The notes under the pieces were generated by a model. The model ran no database searches. It was not told the origin of the DNA and saw nothing but the letters and a program-made list of their open reading frames with translations. Positions 8,239-17,590 of a stretch of 64,000 bases of DNA are shown here, piece by piece. The position numbers and the translations under genes are program-made. Numbering within the stretch: position 1 is the stretch's first letter; each line of letters starts with the position of its first letter. The stretch is taken from assembly GCF_001806325.1 (NCBI RefSeq), contig NZ_CP017580.1:3038001-3102000 (forward strand). Direction: 5' to 3'. This stretch comes from Curtobacterium sp. BH-2-1-1. Lineage in GTDB: Bacteria > Actinomycetota > Actinomycetes > Actinomycetales > Microbacteriaceae.

Positions 8239-9464
8239 CCGAGCTCCTCGATGGAGGGCTTCGCGTAGACGCTGCCGACGGCGTCGCCGAACGACGGGAC
8301 CTCGAACGAGTCGCACTCCGGCAGGTCGTGCAGGTGCCGCCCGGCGGAGTCCATCATCGACACGTTGATGAAGTACTTGCCGGTGCCGAAGTTCGTGTCC
8401 GTGATCCGGAGGCGGAGTTTCCGGCGCCCGTGCAGCGGCTGGAGCGTGACGCCCATGATGCCGGTGGTGGTGCCGTAGACGACCTGACCGGCGGTGTTGT
8501 TGATCTGGACGGCGGCTTCCCAGTCGGCGACGCCGTCGAGGTGCTCGAACTCCATGTCCACGACGAGGTCGTCACCGGGCAGGACGTCGGCGCGGTGCTC
8601 CTTGCCGTCGGCGTGCACGGTCGCCCCGAGGACGGTGCCGCGGCCCACGGCGACGTCGGCGCTGAGCTCGCCGGACCGGCGCTCCTCGAGCACGTCGCGG
8701 AACTTGCTGACCGCCTGGACGGCGTCCCCGTCGTGCAGGACCTTGCCCTTGTTGAGCAGCACGACCCGGTCGCACATCTCCTGCACCTGGCTGAGCGAGT
8801 GCGTGACGATGATGATCGTCTTGCCCTGCTCCTGGAACGAGCGGATGCGGTCGAGGCACTTGCGCTGGAACGCCTCGTCGCCGACGGCGAGGACCTCGTC
8901 GACGAGCAGCACGTCGGGGTCGGTGTGCACGGCCACGGCGAACGCGAGTCGCACGTACATGCCGGAGCTGTAGAACTTCACCTGGGTGTCGATGAAGTCG
9001 CCGATGCCGGAGAACGCGAGGATGTCGTCGAACCGCGCCTCGGTCTCCTTGCGGCTCAGACCGAGCAGCGCCGCGTTGAGGTAGACGTTCTCGCGGCCGG
9101 ACAGGTCCGGGTGGAAGCCGGCGCCGAGCTCGAGCAGCGCGGCCAGCCGCCCCCGGCGCGAGACGGTGCCGGACGTCGGCTGGATGATGCCGCCGATGGC
9201 CTTGAGCAGCGTCGACTTGCCGGAGCCGTTCTGGCCGATGAGGCCGACGGTGGTCCCGGCCTGGATCGACACGGTGACGTCGTCGAGCGCCCAGAAGTCC
9301 TGGCGGTGCTTGCGACCGGCGCGGCCGAGCGTGACGATCCGCTCGCGGATGGTGTTGTCCTTGCGGACGGTGAAGCGCTTCCGGACGTGGTCGATGACGA
9401 TGACGTCGGGGCGCTCGTCGCCGCGCTGCTGGGCGGTGGGTGCGACGGGGGTGCTGATGGCCAT
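8235..9464 (-). CDS. ABC transporter ATP-binding protein for polysaccharide export (Wzt type)
   Basis: 409 residues. It powers export of a lipid-linked polysaccharide through the membrane partner encoded just upstream. Walker A is GQNGSGKST (77-85), the signature is YSSGM (165-169) and Walker B is VLLVDE (185-190), followed by the H-loop region IVTHSLSQV. A C-terminal extension of about 145 residues matches the place of the Wzt carbohydrate-binding domain, which in related systems recognises the finished chain end. In the O9a-type pathway the chain is completed in the cytoplasm before export, so three glycosyltransferases in the same operon fit. It begins 4 bases after the permease stop. Confidence 0.92.
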   Translation of the reverse strand: MAISTPVAPTAQQRGDERPDVIVIDHVRKRFTVRKDNTIRERIVTLGRAGRKHRQDFWALDDVTVSIQAGTTVGLIGQNGSGKSTLLKAIGGIIQPTSGTVSRRGRLAALLELGAGFHPDLSGRENVYLNAALLGLSRKETEARFDDILAFSGIGDFIDTQVKFYSSGMYVRLAFAVAVHTDPDVLLVDEVLAVGDEAFQRKCLDRIRSFQEQGKTIIIVTHSLSQVQEMCDRVVLLNKGKVLHDGDAVQAVSKFRDVLEERRSGELSADVAVGRGTVLGATVHADGKEHRADVLPGDDLVVDMEFEHLDGVADWEAAVQINNTAGQVVYGTTTGIMGVTLQPLHGRRKLRLRITDTNFGTGKYFINVSMMDSAGRHLHDLPECDSFEVPSFGDAVGSVYAKPSIEELG

Positions 9465-9468
9465 GGGT

Positions 9469-10371
9469 CTAGAGCTCCTGCGCGAAGTTGCCCTGCAGGC
9501 GCGAGAACACGCGCTGCGCGCCGATGAGGCAGAACAGGCCGATGACGAACGCGATGCCGAGTCGGAGCATGAGGTGGTCGGGGTAGACGACCTTCGCCGG
9601 GTCGTGCAGCCAGATGGCGTTCTGCATGCCGAGGACGGACAGCGTGAGGGGATTGTTCGTGTACACCGCGAGGATCCAGTCGACCTTCAGCCGCTGGACG
9701 ACCATCGAGTACGAGTAGACGATGGGGGACGCCCAGAGCAGGACCATGAGGCCCACGTCGATGAGGAACTGCACGTCGCGCAGGTAGACGTTGAGGGCCG
9801 CGAGCACGAGCCCGATCGCGGCGCCGTACACGAGGATGACGAGCAGCGAGGGGATCAGGTAGACGAGTCCCTCGTGCCAGGGGAACACCCCGATGACGAG
9901 GGTCGCGGCGATGAGGATGGCGAACTGGATGACGTAGTTCACCAGCGCGGCACCGACGCTCGCGAGCGGGAAGACCTCGCGCGGGACGTAGACCTTCTTG
10001 ATGAGCCCGCTGTTCCCCACGATCGAGCTGGTGGAACCCGCGACGATCTCGCTGAAGAGCGTGTAGGCGCTGAGGCCGGTGAAGACGTAGATCGCGAAGT
10101 TGTCGATGCCCTTGGCCGCGCCGAGGATCTGCCCCATCACGAAGTAGTAGATGAGGAGCTGGGTCAGCGGGCGCACCAGCGTCCACACGAACCCGAGCGC
10201 CGAGTCCTTGTACCGCGCCTTGAGGTCGCGGCGCACGAGCATGCCGAGCATCTCGCGCTGCCGGAAGACGTCGCGCAGTTCTCGCCAGGTTCCTCGGATG
10301 GCACTCGTCGGAGCGCCGACCACGACCAGGGGCTCCTTCGCGAGCGCGGCCATGCGGGCTTGATCGACCAT
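9469..10371 (-). CDS. ABC-2 type polysaccharide export permease (Wzm type)
   Basis: 300 residues with about six membrane helices. After a cytoplasmic N-terminus of ~60 residues come GFVWTLVRPLTQLLIYYFVM and the conserved ABC-2 region FAIYVFTGLSAYTLFSE. Further helices lie at about 140-170, 175-200, 205-225 and 260-285. Together with the ATPase it forms the exporter. It is the first gene of a five-gene minus-strand operon (10371 down to 5115) with the ATPase and three glycosyltransferases. Teichoic-acid export (TagG) is the nearest alternative, but the ATPase's long C-terminal domain and the glycosyltransferases favour polysaccharide. Confidence 0.9.
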   Translation of the reverse strand: MVDQARMAALAKEPLVVVGAPTSAIRGTWRELRDVFRQREMLGMLVRRDLKARYKDSALGFVWTLVRPLTQLLIYYFVMGQILGAAKGIDNFAIYVFTGLSAYTLFSEIVAGSTSSIVGNSGLIKKVYVPREVFPLASVGAALVNYVIQFAILIAATLVIGVFPWHEGLVYLIPSLLVILVYGAAIGLVLAALNVYLRDVQFLIDVGLMVLLWASPIVYSYSMVVQRLKVDWILAVYTNNPLTLSVLGMQNAIWLHDPAKVVYPDHLMLRLGIAFVIGLFCLIGAQRVFSRLQGNFAQEL

Positions 10372-10404
10372 GTGTCTCTTCGTTCGTGGGGGCAGGACCG
10401 GAAC

Positions 10405-10410
10405 AGCATA
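10405..10410 (-). promoter_or_regulatory. Possible -10 (TATGCT) for the export operon
   Basis: TATGCT on the minus strand, 33 bases before the permease ATG. The -35 region is poor, so this is tentative. Confidence 0.35.
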
Positions 10411-10577
10411 CTCACCGCATCACCCAGGACGCCGGTGCGCGCTGCGGACCGGGCGACACCTGTCGTCCGCCCCCGTGCGGGGGTGAATGTGCGCGGATTG
10501 AACCCTCAACCTTCACTTTGGGGTTACCGTTGACGCAACCCGGACCCTTGTCAACATCCACAGGACGGCCCGTCAGC

Positions 10578-11141
10578 ATGCACTTCGCGTCACGGCCGAT
10601 CGCTGCGTTCGCGGTGGTCGGTGTTCTCAGTCTCCTCGCGGCGGGTTGTTCCGCCACGAGTGACGACGACCCCACCGCGTCGCCCACGCGGTCCGCCTCA
10701 CCGACTCCGACCGCGTCGGCGACCGCGACGTCCGCGCCCTCGTCGACCCCGTCGCCGAGCAGCTCCGACGACGCGGACGACAGCCCCTCGGCGTTCCCGG
10801 GCTCCGGCCAGACGACCGAGCCCGACGACGACCCGTCGGACTTCCCGGCCACCGCCGTCGTCACGTACGCCGGGTGGGACACGGGCAGCCGGACGCTCCA
10901 GGCCGGTGGACTCGTCTCCGGCACGACGAACACGTCGGGCACGTGCACGTTCACCGCGACGAAGAGCGGTGTCACCCGGACCCTGACCAGCACGGCGGAG
11001 GCGAGCGCGTCCTCCGTGAACTGCGCGCAGGTGTCCTTCCCGGCGGCCCAGGTGTCCAGCGGCACCTGGTCCATCACCCTCGACTACCGGGTCGGCGCGC
11101 AGTCGACCACGTCCGACCCGATGACGGCGGAGGTGCCGTGA
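10578..11141 (+). CDS. Putative secreted lipoprotein of unknown function
   Basis: 187 residues. The N-terminus is a lipoprotein signal peptide with lipobox LLAAGC, so Cys24 should be lipidated and the protein anchored outside the membrane. A linker of ~65 residues follows, rich in Ser, Thr, Pro and Asp, then a compact domain of ~105 residues with two cysteines (in TSGTCTF and SSVNCAQV) that could form a disulfide; its alternating pattern suggests a beta-sandwich. The stop overlaps the next start by one base (TGATG), so it is co-expressed with the large secreted repeat protein. I do not recognise a family. Confidence 0.8.
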   Translation: MHFASRPIAAFAVVGVLSLLAAGCSATSDDDPTASPTRSASPTPTASATATSAPSSTPSPSSSDDADDSPSAFPGSGQTTEPDDDPSDFPATAVVTYAGWDTGSRTLQAGGLVSGTTNTSGTCTFTATKSGVTRTLTSTAEASASSVNCAQVSFPAAQVSSGTWSITLDYRVGAQSTTSDPMTAEVP

Positions 11142-13579
11142 TGCGATCCATCCGAACCGACGGGCGACGACGCCCGCTGCGGTCGTCCCTCGCCCTGGTG
11201 GCCGCCCTCGCGGTCGCCGTGAGCGGCCTGACCTTCGGCACGGTGCTGTCCGAGCAGACGACGACGGAGTCCGCCTCGGCCGCGACCGCCGCGTCGTTCG
11301 ACCCGGGCAACATCATCAGCGACGTGAACTTCTACAACGGGTCGGCGATGAGCTCGTCGTCCGTGCAGTCGTTCCTCAACAGCGTCGCGCCGAACTGCAA
11401 GCAGGCATCGGGCGGCCCGGCGTGCCTCAAGAACTTCTCGCAGAACATGAGCGGCATCGCCGCCGTGTCCGGTCGGTGCTCCGCGATCAACGGCGGCGTG
11501 AAGTCGGCGGCCACGGTCATCGCGCAGGTCGGCGCCGCGTGCGGCATCAGCCAGAAGGTCCTGCTCGTGCTCCTGCAGAAGGAGCAGGGCATCGTCACGA
11601 CGAACAGCCCGACGAGCTACATGTACCTGCACGCCACCGGCTTCGCGTGCCCGGACACCGCCCCGTGCGACCCGAAGTACTACGGCTTCGGCCAGCAGGT
11701 GTACGCCGCCGCGCTGCAGTTCAAGCGCTACCAGGCCTCGCCGACGTCGTGGGCGTACCAGGCCGGCCGCAACAACTCGATCCTCTACAACCCGAACGCC
11801 GCGTGCGGTCGGAAGACGGTCTACATCAAGAACCAGGCGACCGCCGGGCTGTACATCTACACGCCGTACACCCCGAACGCCGCCGCGATGTCGAACCTCT
11901 ACGGCACGGGTGACGGCTGCTCGGCGTACGGCAACCGGAACTTCTGGCGCATGTACACCGACTGGTTCGGCTCGCCCACCGGTGGCAGCTCGCCCGCCGG
12001 GCACGTCGACTCCGCGACCGCCGGGTTCCGCCAGGTCACGGTGGGCGGCTGGGCGTACGACCCCGACGTCGCGACGAGCCCGATCCGGGTGGCGTTCTAC
12101 GTGGACGGCGTCGGCAAGAAGACCATCACGGCCGATGGGGCGCGTTCCGACCTGGGCAGCCAGCTCGGCGCCGGCAACACCAGCCACGGGTTCTCGACGA
12201 CCCTCACCGGGATCTCCGGGGGCAGCCACAACGTCTGCGTGTTCGGCATCAACCAGGGCGCCGGTGCCAACGCACTGCTCGGCTGCCAGCAGGTGACCGT
12301 CCGGACCGGGGCGCCGTTCGGCAAGCTCGACCAGGCCACCCTCGCAGCGGACAAGCTCAGCGTCCGCGGCTGGGCGATCGACCCGGACACGAAGTCCTCG
12401 ATCCCCGTGCAGCTCCGCGTGGACGGCGTGGCGAAGAAGGCCTGGACCGCCAGCGCCTCGCGCACCGACGTCGGGAAGATCTACCCGGGCTGGGGCAACG
12501 CGCACGGCTACTCGGCGACGATCAGCGGCATCGGCGCCGGGAAGCACACGATCAGCACGTGGGCGAAAGACACCTCCACGGGCAAGTGGACGCAGCTCGG
12601 GGCGAAGACCGTGACGAAGGCGAGCGGTTCGCCGTGGATCGTCATCGACGAGGCATCGTCGACCGCTCCGGGCAAGCTGAAGATCCGCGGCTGGACGGCC
12701 GACCCGGACACGATCGCGCCGCTGCGCGTCCACCTGTACCTGGACGGCAAGGCCCTGACCTCGTTCACGGCCGACCAGACCAAGGCGGGCCTCGACAAGG
12801 CACTGCCCGGCTACGGTGACGACCACGCGATCCTGTTCACCCGCAGCAGCGTCCCGGCCGGGAAGCACCAGCTCTGCATCATCGCGATCAACGTGGGACC
12901 CGGCGGCAACAGCAACGTCTGCACGACGTTCCAGACGCCGACCGGCCCGCCGAAGGTGAAGATCGAGTCTGGTTCGTCGCCGACGCTCGGCTCGTTGCAG
13001 GTCAGCGGCTACGCGGTCGACCCCGACACGGTGCAGCCGATCGGTGTGACGTACACGGTCGACGGCAAGAAGGTCACCACCGGCACGGCCGACCAGGCCA
13101 GCGCCACCGCGGCGAAGGCGTACCCCGGGTACTACTCGAAGCACGGCTTCCAGGCCACGCTCACCGGCATCGGCCCGGGCAAGCACACCGTGTGCGTCGT
13201 CGGGACGAACGTCGGGGGCGGGAAGGACGCCAGCGCCTGCAGCACGGTCGCGATGACCTCCGGCAACCCGGTCCTGCTGCTCGACGAGGTGTCCTCGCCC
13301 GCGGCCGGCCAGGTCAAGGTGCGCGGGTGGACGATCGACCCGGACACCGCGTCCCCGATCCAGGTGCACGTGTACGTGAACGGCGCCGGCGCGAAGTCGC
13401 TCACCGCGAACGAGGCGAAGGCGTCGCTCGCCACCACCTACGGCGGGTACGGCGCGAACCACTCGTTCTCGACGACCGTGTCCGGCTACAGGGCGGGCAG
13501 CACGCAGGTCTGCGTCTACGCGATGAACACCGGCGCGGGAGCGAACACCACGCTGTGCCGGACGATCACGGTGAAGTAG
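11141..13579 (+). CDS. Large secreted protein with five ~106-residue C-terminal repeats
   Basis: 812 residues. A Sec signal peptide (basic start, hydrophobic core at about 17-40) precedes an N-terminal domain (about 50-285) with six or more cysteines and phrases such as NIISDVNFYNGSAMSS and VLLVLLQKEQGIVTT; the latter resembles goose-type or SLT-like catalytic surroundings. Five repeats then begin near residues 287, 394, 501, 607 and 713, each with a G-W/Y-x-x-D-P-D motif, a V-D-G turn and a closing H-x-x-C-V/I segment. Such repeats occur in actinobacterial surface proteins. The start overlaps the lipoprotein stop by one base. A wall-binding or glycan-remodelling role is inferred only. Confidence 0.8.
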   Translation: MRSIRTDGRRRPLRSSLALVAALAVAVSGLTFGTVLSEQTTTESASAATAASFDPGNIISDVNFYNGSAMSSSSVQSFLNSVAPNCKQASGGPACLKNFSQNMSGIAAVSGRCSAINGGVKSAATVIAQVGAACGISQKVLLVLLQKEQGIVTTNSPTSYMYLHATGFACPDTAPCDPKYYGFGQQVYAAALQFKRYQASPTSWAYQAGRNNSILYNPNAACGRKTVYIKNQATAGLYIYTPYTPNAAAMSNLYGTGDGCSAYGNRNFWRMYTDWFGSPTGGSSPAGHVDSATAGFRQVTVGGWAYDPDVATSPIRVAFYVDGVGKKTITADGARSDLGSQLGAGNTSHGFSTTLTGISGGSHNVCVFGINQGAGANALLGCQQVTVRTGAPFGKLDQATLAADKLSVRGWAIDPDTKSSIPVQLRVDGVAKKAWTASASRTDVGKIYPGWGNAHGYSATISGIGAGKHTISTWAKDTSTGKWTQLGAKTVTKASGSPWIVIDEASSTAPGKLKIRGWTADPDTIAPLRVHLYLDGKALTSFTADQTKAGLDKALPGYGDDHAILFTRSSVPAGKHQLCIIAINVGPGGNSNVCTTFQTPTGPPKVKIESGSSPTLGSLQVSGYAVDPDTVQPIGVTYTVDGKKVTTGTADQASATAAKAYPGYYSKHGFQATLTGIGPGKHTVCVVGTNVGGGKDASACSTVAMTSGNPVLLLDEVSSPAAGQVKVRGWTIDPDTASPIQVHVYVNGAGAKSLTANEAKASLATTYGGYGANHSFSTTVSGYRAGSTQVCVYAMNTGAGANTTLCRTITVK

Positions 13580-13608
13580 TGCGCTGACGGTCCGACGGAC
13601 CACGATGC

Positions 13609-13652
13609 GAGACGGGAGGCGCCCCACCAGCCGGTGGGGCGCCTCCCGTCTC
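13609..13652. terminator. 20-bp perfect hairpin between converging genes
   Basis: Arms 13609-13628 and 13633-13652 pair without a mismatch around the loop AGCC. The arm contains GACGGGAGGCGC, the motif shared with the hairpins at 18349, 50989, 54846 and 58793. It can serve both flanking genes. Confidence 0.8.
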
Positions 13653-13665
13653 GTCCGTGGTCGGC

Positions 13666-14979
13666 TCAGCCGCGTCCGGTGCCGCGGCGCACGGCGCGCG
13701 CCAGACCGCCGAAGCGGTGCAGCAGGCGGTACTCGGCCGACCGGGTGAGCTCGTCGTACCGCAGGGCGATCGTGTCGCGCTCCTCCTCCGCACGCCGACG
13801 CGCGGCGTCGAACGACGCCACCGCCTGCTCGGCCACGACGAGCCGCTCGTTGATGTCGCGGACGCCCTGCAGGTGCACGTCGCGCTCGAGCTCGGCGACC
13901 CGCAGGACCTCGCGCTCGTTCGTCGCCCAGCGGAGGAACGGGGACCGGCTGCCGGTCCGGGACCGTGCGTGCTCGATCGCCGCCTCGAGGACCGGGCGAA
14001 CCTGCTCCGCACGCGCCGCGAAGGAGTGTCGCTCGACCACGACGGCGCGCAGCCGTTCGACCAGCGCCGTCCGCTCGTCGGCGGGCATCGCGAGCGCCCG
14101 CTCGAGCGACGCGGCGTCCTCGAACACGGGGACCTCGCCGAGGCCGAGCTCGTCGAGTCCGAGCGCGCAGTCCGTCACGGGGAGCGCCCCGGACGCGAGC
14201 GACTCGTAGAGGCGGGAGTTCAACGTGCCGTACTCGGCGGCGGGCGCGATGACGTCGTCGACGACGAAGGCCGCCGACCGGTAGACCTCGGGGAGCGCGA
14301 AGTAGGGGACCATCGGCCGCAGCTCGACGCCGGGGGACGGGTCGACGTGCTCGGCGTTCGCGGCGAACCAGACGATCGGCTCGGCCGGACGGACGTCGTC
14401 GAGGACGTCCTGCACGTGGCGGCGGACGCCCCAGAAGTTCACGGTCGCCACCGCACGGTCGCTCCGCGGGGTAGCAGGGTCGGTCGTGAAGAGCTCGAGG
14501 TCGACGCCGATCGGCACGACCTCGACCGGGCCGTCGTAGTGCGCGGCGACGGCGTCGCGCGCGGTCCTCGACGACGTCCAGATCGCCTCGAACTCGTCGA
14601 GGTACGGCAGGGCCGCCCACTTCGCCGTCCAGTTGCGCACCCACGCCACGAGGGCGGTGGACGGCGGCACCCGGCCCGGCACGAAGGACTCGATCATCAC
14701 GACCACGACGGCGGTGTCGTCCGGGACCGGGTCGGCCCAGCGGGTGATCGGCCACATCGCGACCCCCCACCCGGCGTCCCGCAGCGCCCGGGCCAGCCCG
14801 AGCGCGACGTAGAGGTCGCCCTTGCCCTCGGCCGGGTCGTCCGTCGACACCGCGAACCGGACGGTCCCGCGCGGCCCCTCGGCGTGGTCGCCCGCGGCGA
14901 TCGCGGCGTAGTCCGCGGCGAGGGGGGAAGACGTGGGAGCGGTCGGGATGCTGGTCGCGGTCACCGAGCCATTCTGCAC
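13666..14979 (-). CDS. GT-B glycosyltransferase with C-terminal coiled coil
   Basis: 437 residues from GTG at 14979; a GTG at 14964 is an alternative. The first ~340 residues have a GT-B layout: VRFAVSTDDPAEGKGDLYVA, AIWTSSRTARDAV, the interdomain VEVVPIGVDLELF, and the C-terminal donor-site region YGTLNSRLYESLASGALPVTD. The last ~90 residues are rich in Glu, Arg and Ala with heptad spacing and form a probable coiled coil, followed by a basic tail. No membrane segment is seen. It faces away from the fused GT2-GT4 gene, with a 121-base gap between the starts. The substrate is unknown. Confidence 0.75.
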   Translation of the reverse strand: MQNGSVTATSIPTAPTSSPLAADYAAIAAGDHAEGPRGTVRFAVSTDDPAEGKGDLYVALGLARALRDAGWGVAMWPITRWADPVPDDTAVVVVMIESFVPGRVPPSTALVAWVRNWTAKWAALPYLDEFEAIWTSSRTARDAVAAHYDGPVEVVPIGVDLELFTTDPATPRSDRAVATVNFWGVRRHVQDVLDDVRPAEPIVWFAANAEHVDPSPGVELRPMVPYFALPEVYRSAAFVVDDVIAPAAEYGTLNSRLYESLASGALPVTDCALGLDELGLGEVPVFEDAASLERALAMPADERTALVERLRAVVVERHSFAARAEQVRPVLEAAIEHARSRTGSRSPFLRWATNEREVLRVAELERDVHLQGVRDINERLVVAEQAVASFDAARRRAEEERDTIALRYDELTRSAEYRLLHRFGGLARAVRRGTGRG

Positions 14980-15020
14980 GAATCGGCGCTGATCACAGGG
15001 GAGCGCGGGCGCGCGCCTTG

Positions 15021-15026
15021 TAGGGT
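15021..15026 (+). promoter_or_regulatory. Possible -10 (TAGGGT) for the GT2-GT4 fusion gene
   Basis: TAGGGT, 74 bases before the GTG at 15101; it would give a leader of about 65 bases. No clear -35 is seen. Confidence 0.35.
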
Positions 15027-15100
15027 GTCATCGGCCGTCGGCACCCCGCGGCCGACCCGTCGACCCGCGCCAGGTGCGCGGCAGCTGCTGGAGGAACCGC

Positions 15101-17590
15101 GTGACAGAGCGCAAGCCGGGAGTCGTGTCCGTCATCCTCGTGAACTACAAGGGCACGGACGACACCCTGACGAGCATCGCGGAGCTCCGCAAGCAGGACT
15201 GGCCGCAGGACCGGCTCGAGGTCATCGTCGTCGAGAACGGTTCCGGCCCCGAGCACCTCGGTCGGCTGAAGGCGTCGGAGCTCGACTTCACGCTCGTCGA
15301 CGCCGGTGCGAACCTCGGCTTCACGGGCGGCTGCAACCTCGGCGTCGAGAAGTCCTCCGGCGAGATCGTGGCGTTCCTCAACAACGACGCCCGACCCGAC
15401 ACCGGCTGGGTGCGCGAGGCCATGGCGACGTTCGCGTCCGGCGCGGACATCGGCGCCGTGGCGTCGAAGGTCCTCGACTGGGAAGGCGTCAACGTCGACT
15501 TCACCGAGGCCGCGATGACCTGGTACGGCATGGGTTACAAGCCGTTCGCGGGCTCGCCGGACACCGGGCGCTGGGAGTCCGAGACCGACGTGCTGTTCGG
15601 CACCGGCGCGGCGATGTTCATCCGGGCGGAGCTCTTCGAGCAGCTCGACGGCTTCGACGACCGCTACTTCATGTTCTACGAGGACGTCGACCTCGGCTGG
15701 CGGCTCAACCTGCTCGGCTGGCGCTTCCGGTACCAGCCGAAGTCCGTCGCGTTCCACAAGCACCACGCGTCGATGAACAAGTTCGGCGACTTCCGCGAGA
15801 CCTACCTGCTCGAGCGGAACGCCCTCTTCACGCTCTACAAGAACCTCGGTGACGAGCAGCTCGCAGCGGCCCTCCCCGGCTCGCTCGCGCTCGTCGTCCG
15901 TCGCGCCGTCGGTCGTGGCGAACTCGACTCGACCGAGCTCGACCTCCGCAACCCCGGCGACGACAGCGTCCCGACGATCCCCGTGCCGAAGACGGCGATG
16001 GCGGGCATCTACGGCGTCGACCAGTTCGTCGAGCAGCTGCCGTCGATGACCGAGTCGCGTCGGCAGATCCAGGCGACCCGCGTGCGCAGCGACCGCGAGC
16101 TCCTGCGCCTCTTCGGCAACCGCGACGAGCCCGCGTACCCGATCGAGAACTACCTGGCCGGCTACGACAAGATCGTGCACTCCCTCGGCGTGCTCGAGGT
16201 CGGCACCCGGCGTCGGATCCTCATCATCACGGGCGACTCCATCGGCGAGAAGATGGCCGGTCCGGCGATCCGTGCGACCCAGATGGCGAAGCAGCTCGCC
16301 GGCGAGCACGACGTCCGGGTCATCAGCCTCACGCGCTCGTCGCAGATCGACCCCTCGTACGAGGTCGTCACGGTGCCGCACCGCCACCCGCGCCAGATGG
16401 TCGAGCACGAGGCCTGGGCCGACGTCATCATCGTGCAGGGCCACGCGCTCCGCCTGTTCCCGGTGCTCGAGTCGACGAGCAAGATCCTCGTCGTCGACGT
16501 CTACGACCCGCTGCACCTCGAGCAGCTCGAACAGGGCCGCAGCGACGACGTCGACCAGTGGAACCGGCAGATCCTCGACGCGTCGGACACCCTGAACCAC
16601 CAGCTCGAACTCGGCGACTACTTCATCTGCGCCTCCGAGCGGCAGCGCATGTTCTGGCTCGGCCAGCTCGCCGGCTCGGGCCGTGTGAACGCCCGGACGT
16701 ACTCGCGCGACCCCGACCTCCGCTCGCTCATCGGCGTCGTGCCGTTCGGCCTGTCGTCGACGCCGCCGGTGCACGACCAGCAGCGGGTCAAGGGCGTCGT
16801 CCCCGGCATCGGGAAGAACGACAAGCTCGTCGTCTGGGGCGGCGGCATCTACGACTGGTTCGACCCGATCACGCTCGTCCGTGCCATCGGCCGGCTCGCC
16901 GCGAAGAAGCCGAGCGTCAAGCTCTTCTTCATGGGCGTCCAGCACCCGAACCCGGACGTGCCCGAGATGGACATCGTCGCCAAGGTGCGCGCCGAGGCCG
17001 ACGCGCTCGGGCTGACCGGCACGAACGTGTTCTTCAACGACGCGTGGATCCCGTACGAGGAACGCGGCGCCTACCTGCTCGAGGCCGACGCCGGCGTCTC
17101 GACGCACTACGAGCACCTCGAGACCACGTTCTCGTTCCGCACCCGCATCCTCGACTACCTGTGGGCACGTCTGCCGATCGTCACGACCGCCGGTGACTCC
17201 TTCGGTGACCTCGTCGCCGAGGAGAAGCTCGGCATCGCCGTGCACGAGCAGGACATCGACGGCCTGGCCGCAGCGCTCGAGACGGCGCTCTTCGACAAGA
17301 AGGCCCGTGCCGAGTTCATCGGCAACGTCGACCGCGTGCGCGAGCAGTTCACGTGGGAGAACGTCCTCGCCCCGCTCGTCGAGTTCTGCCGGAACCCGAT
17401 CCGCGCGGCCGACAAGAGCGTCCGCGACACCTCGTCGACGATCCAGCCGCACGCCATGCGCGTGCGCGTCCCGGACCGCAAGAAGCTCTACGGCGTCCGC
17501 CACGACCTCGGTCGCGCCGTGCACTACTTCCGGACCGAGGGCCCGCGGAGCGTCGCGGGCAAGATCAAGCGTCGGCTGCAGAACCGGTGA
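15101..17590 (+). CDS. Two-domain glycosyltransferase: GT2 fused to GT4
   Basis: 829 residues. Start GTG at 15101, preceded by GGAGGAA at the right distance. Domain 1 (about 1-270) is GT2: VSVILVNYKGTDDT, VIVVENGSGPEH, FTGGCNLGVEKS, the metal site AFLNNDARPD, and FDDRYFMFYEDVDLGWRLN. A linker of ~100 residues follows. Domain 2 (about 365-760) is GT-B/GT4: RRRILIITGDSIGEKMAGPA, KLVVWGGGIYDWFDPITLV, LFFMGVQHPN and the donor-site region THYEHLETTFSFRTRILDY. Both active-site regions look intact, so one protein may add two successive sugars. It overlaps the next gene by 4 bases. Confidence 0.85.
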   Translation: MTERKPGVVSVILVNYKGTDDTLTSIAELRKQDWPQDRLEVIVVENGSGPEHLGRLKASELDFTLVDAGANLGFTGGCNLGVEKSSGEIVAFLNNDARPDTGWVREAMATFASGADIGAVASKVLDWEGVNVDFTEAAMTWYGMGYKPFAGSPDTGRWESETDVLFGTGAAMFIRAELFEQLDGFDDRYFMFYEDVDLGWRLNLLGWRFRYQPKSVAFHKHHASMNKFGDFRETYLLERNALFTLYKNLGDEQLAAALPGSLALVVRRAVGRGELDSTELDLRNPGDDSVPTIPVPKTAMAGIYGVDQFVEQLPSMTESRRQIQATRVRSDRELLRLFGNRDEPAYPIENYLAGYDKIVHSLGVLEVGTRRRILIITGDSIGEKMAGPAIRATQMAKQLAGEHDVRVISLTRSSQIDPSYEVVTVPHRHPRQMVEHEAWADVIIVQGHALRLFPVLESTSKILVVDVYDPLHLEQLEQGRSDDVDQWNRQILDASDTLNHQLELGDYFICASERQRMFWLGQLAGSGRVNARTYSRDPDLRSLIGVVPFGLSSTPPVHDQQRVKGVVPGIGKNDKLVVWGGGIYDWFDPITLVRAIGRLAAKKPSVKLFFMGVQHPNPDVPEMDIVAKVRAEADALGLTGTNVFFNDAWIPYEERGAYLLEADAGVSTHYEHLETTFSFRTRILDYLWARLPIVTTAGDSFGDLVAEEKLGIAVHEQDIDGLAAALETALFDKKARAEFIGNVDRVREQFTWENVLAPLVEFCRNPIRAADKSVRDTSSTIQPHAMRVRVPDRKKLYGVRHDLGRAVHYFRTEGPRSVAGKIKRRLQNR

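Noticed and set aside
10498..10535. Vegetative promoter before the lipoprotein gene at 10578 (TTGAAC or TTGACG)
   Set aside because: No -10 hexamer lies at 16-18 bases from either; left unassigned.
14993..17524. 843-codon minus-strand open frame
   Set aside because: It is the mirror of the GT2-GT4 gene; Val/Asp/Glu/Arg-rich composition and no recognisable domain.
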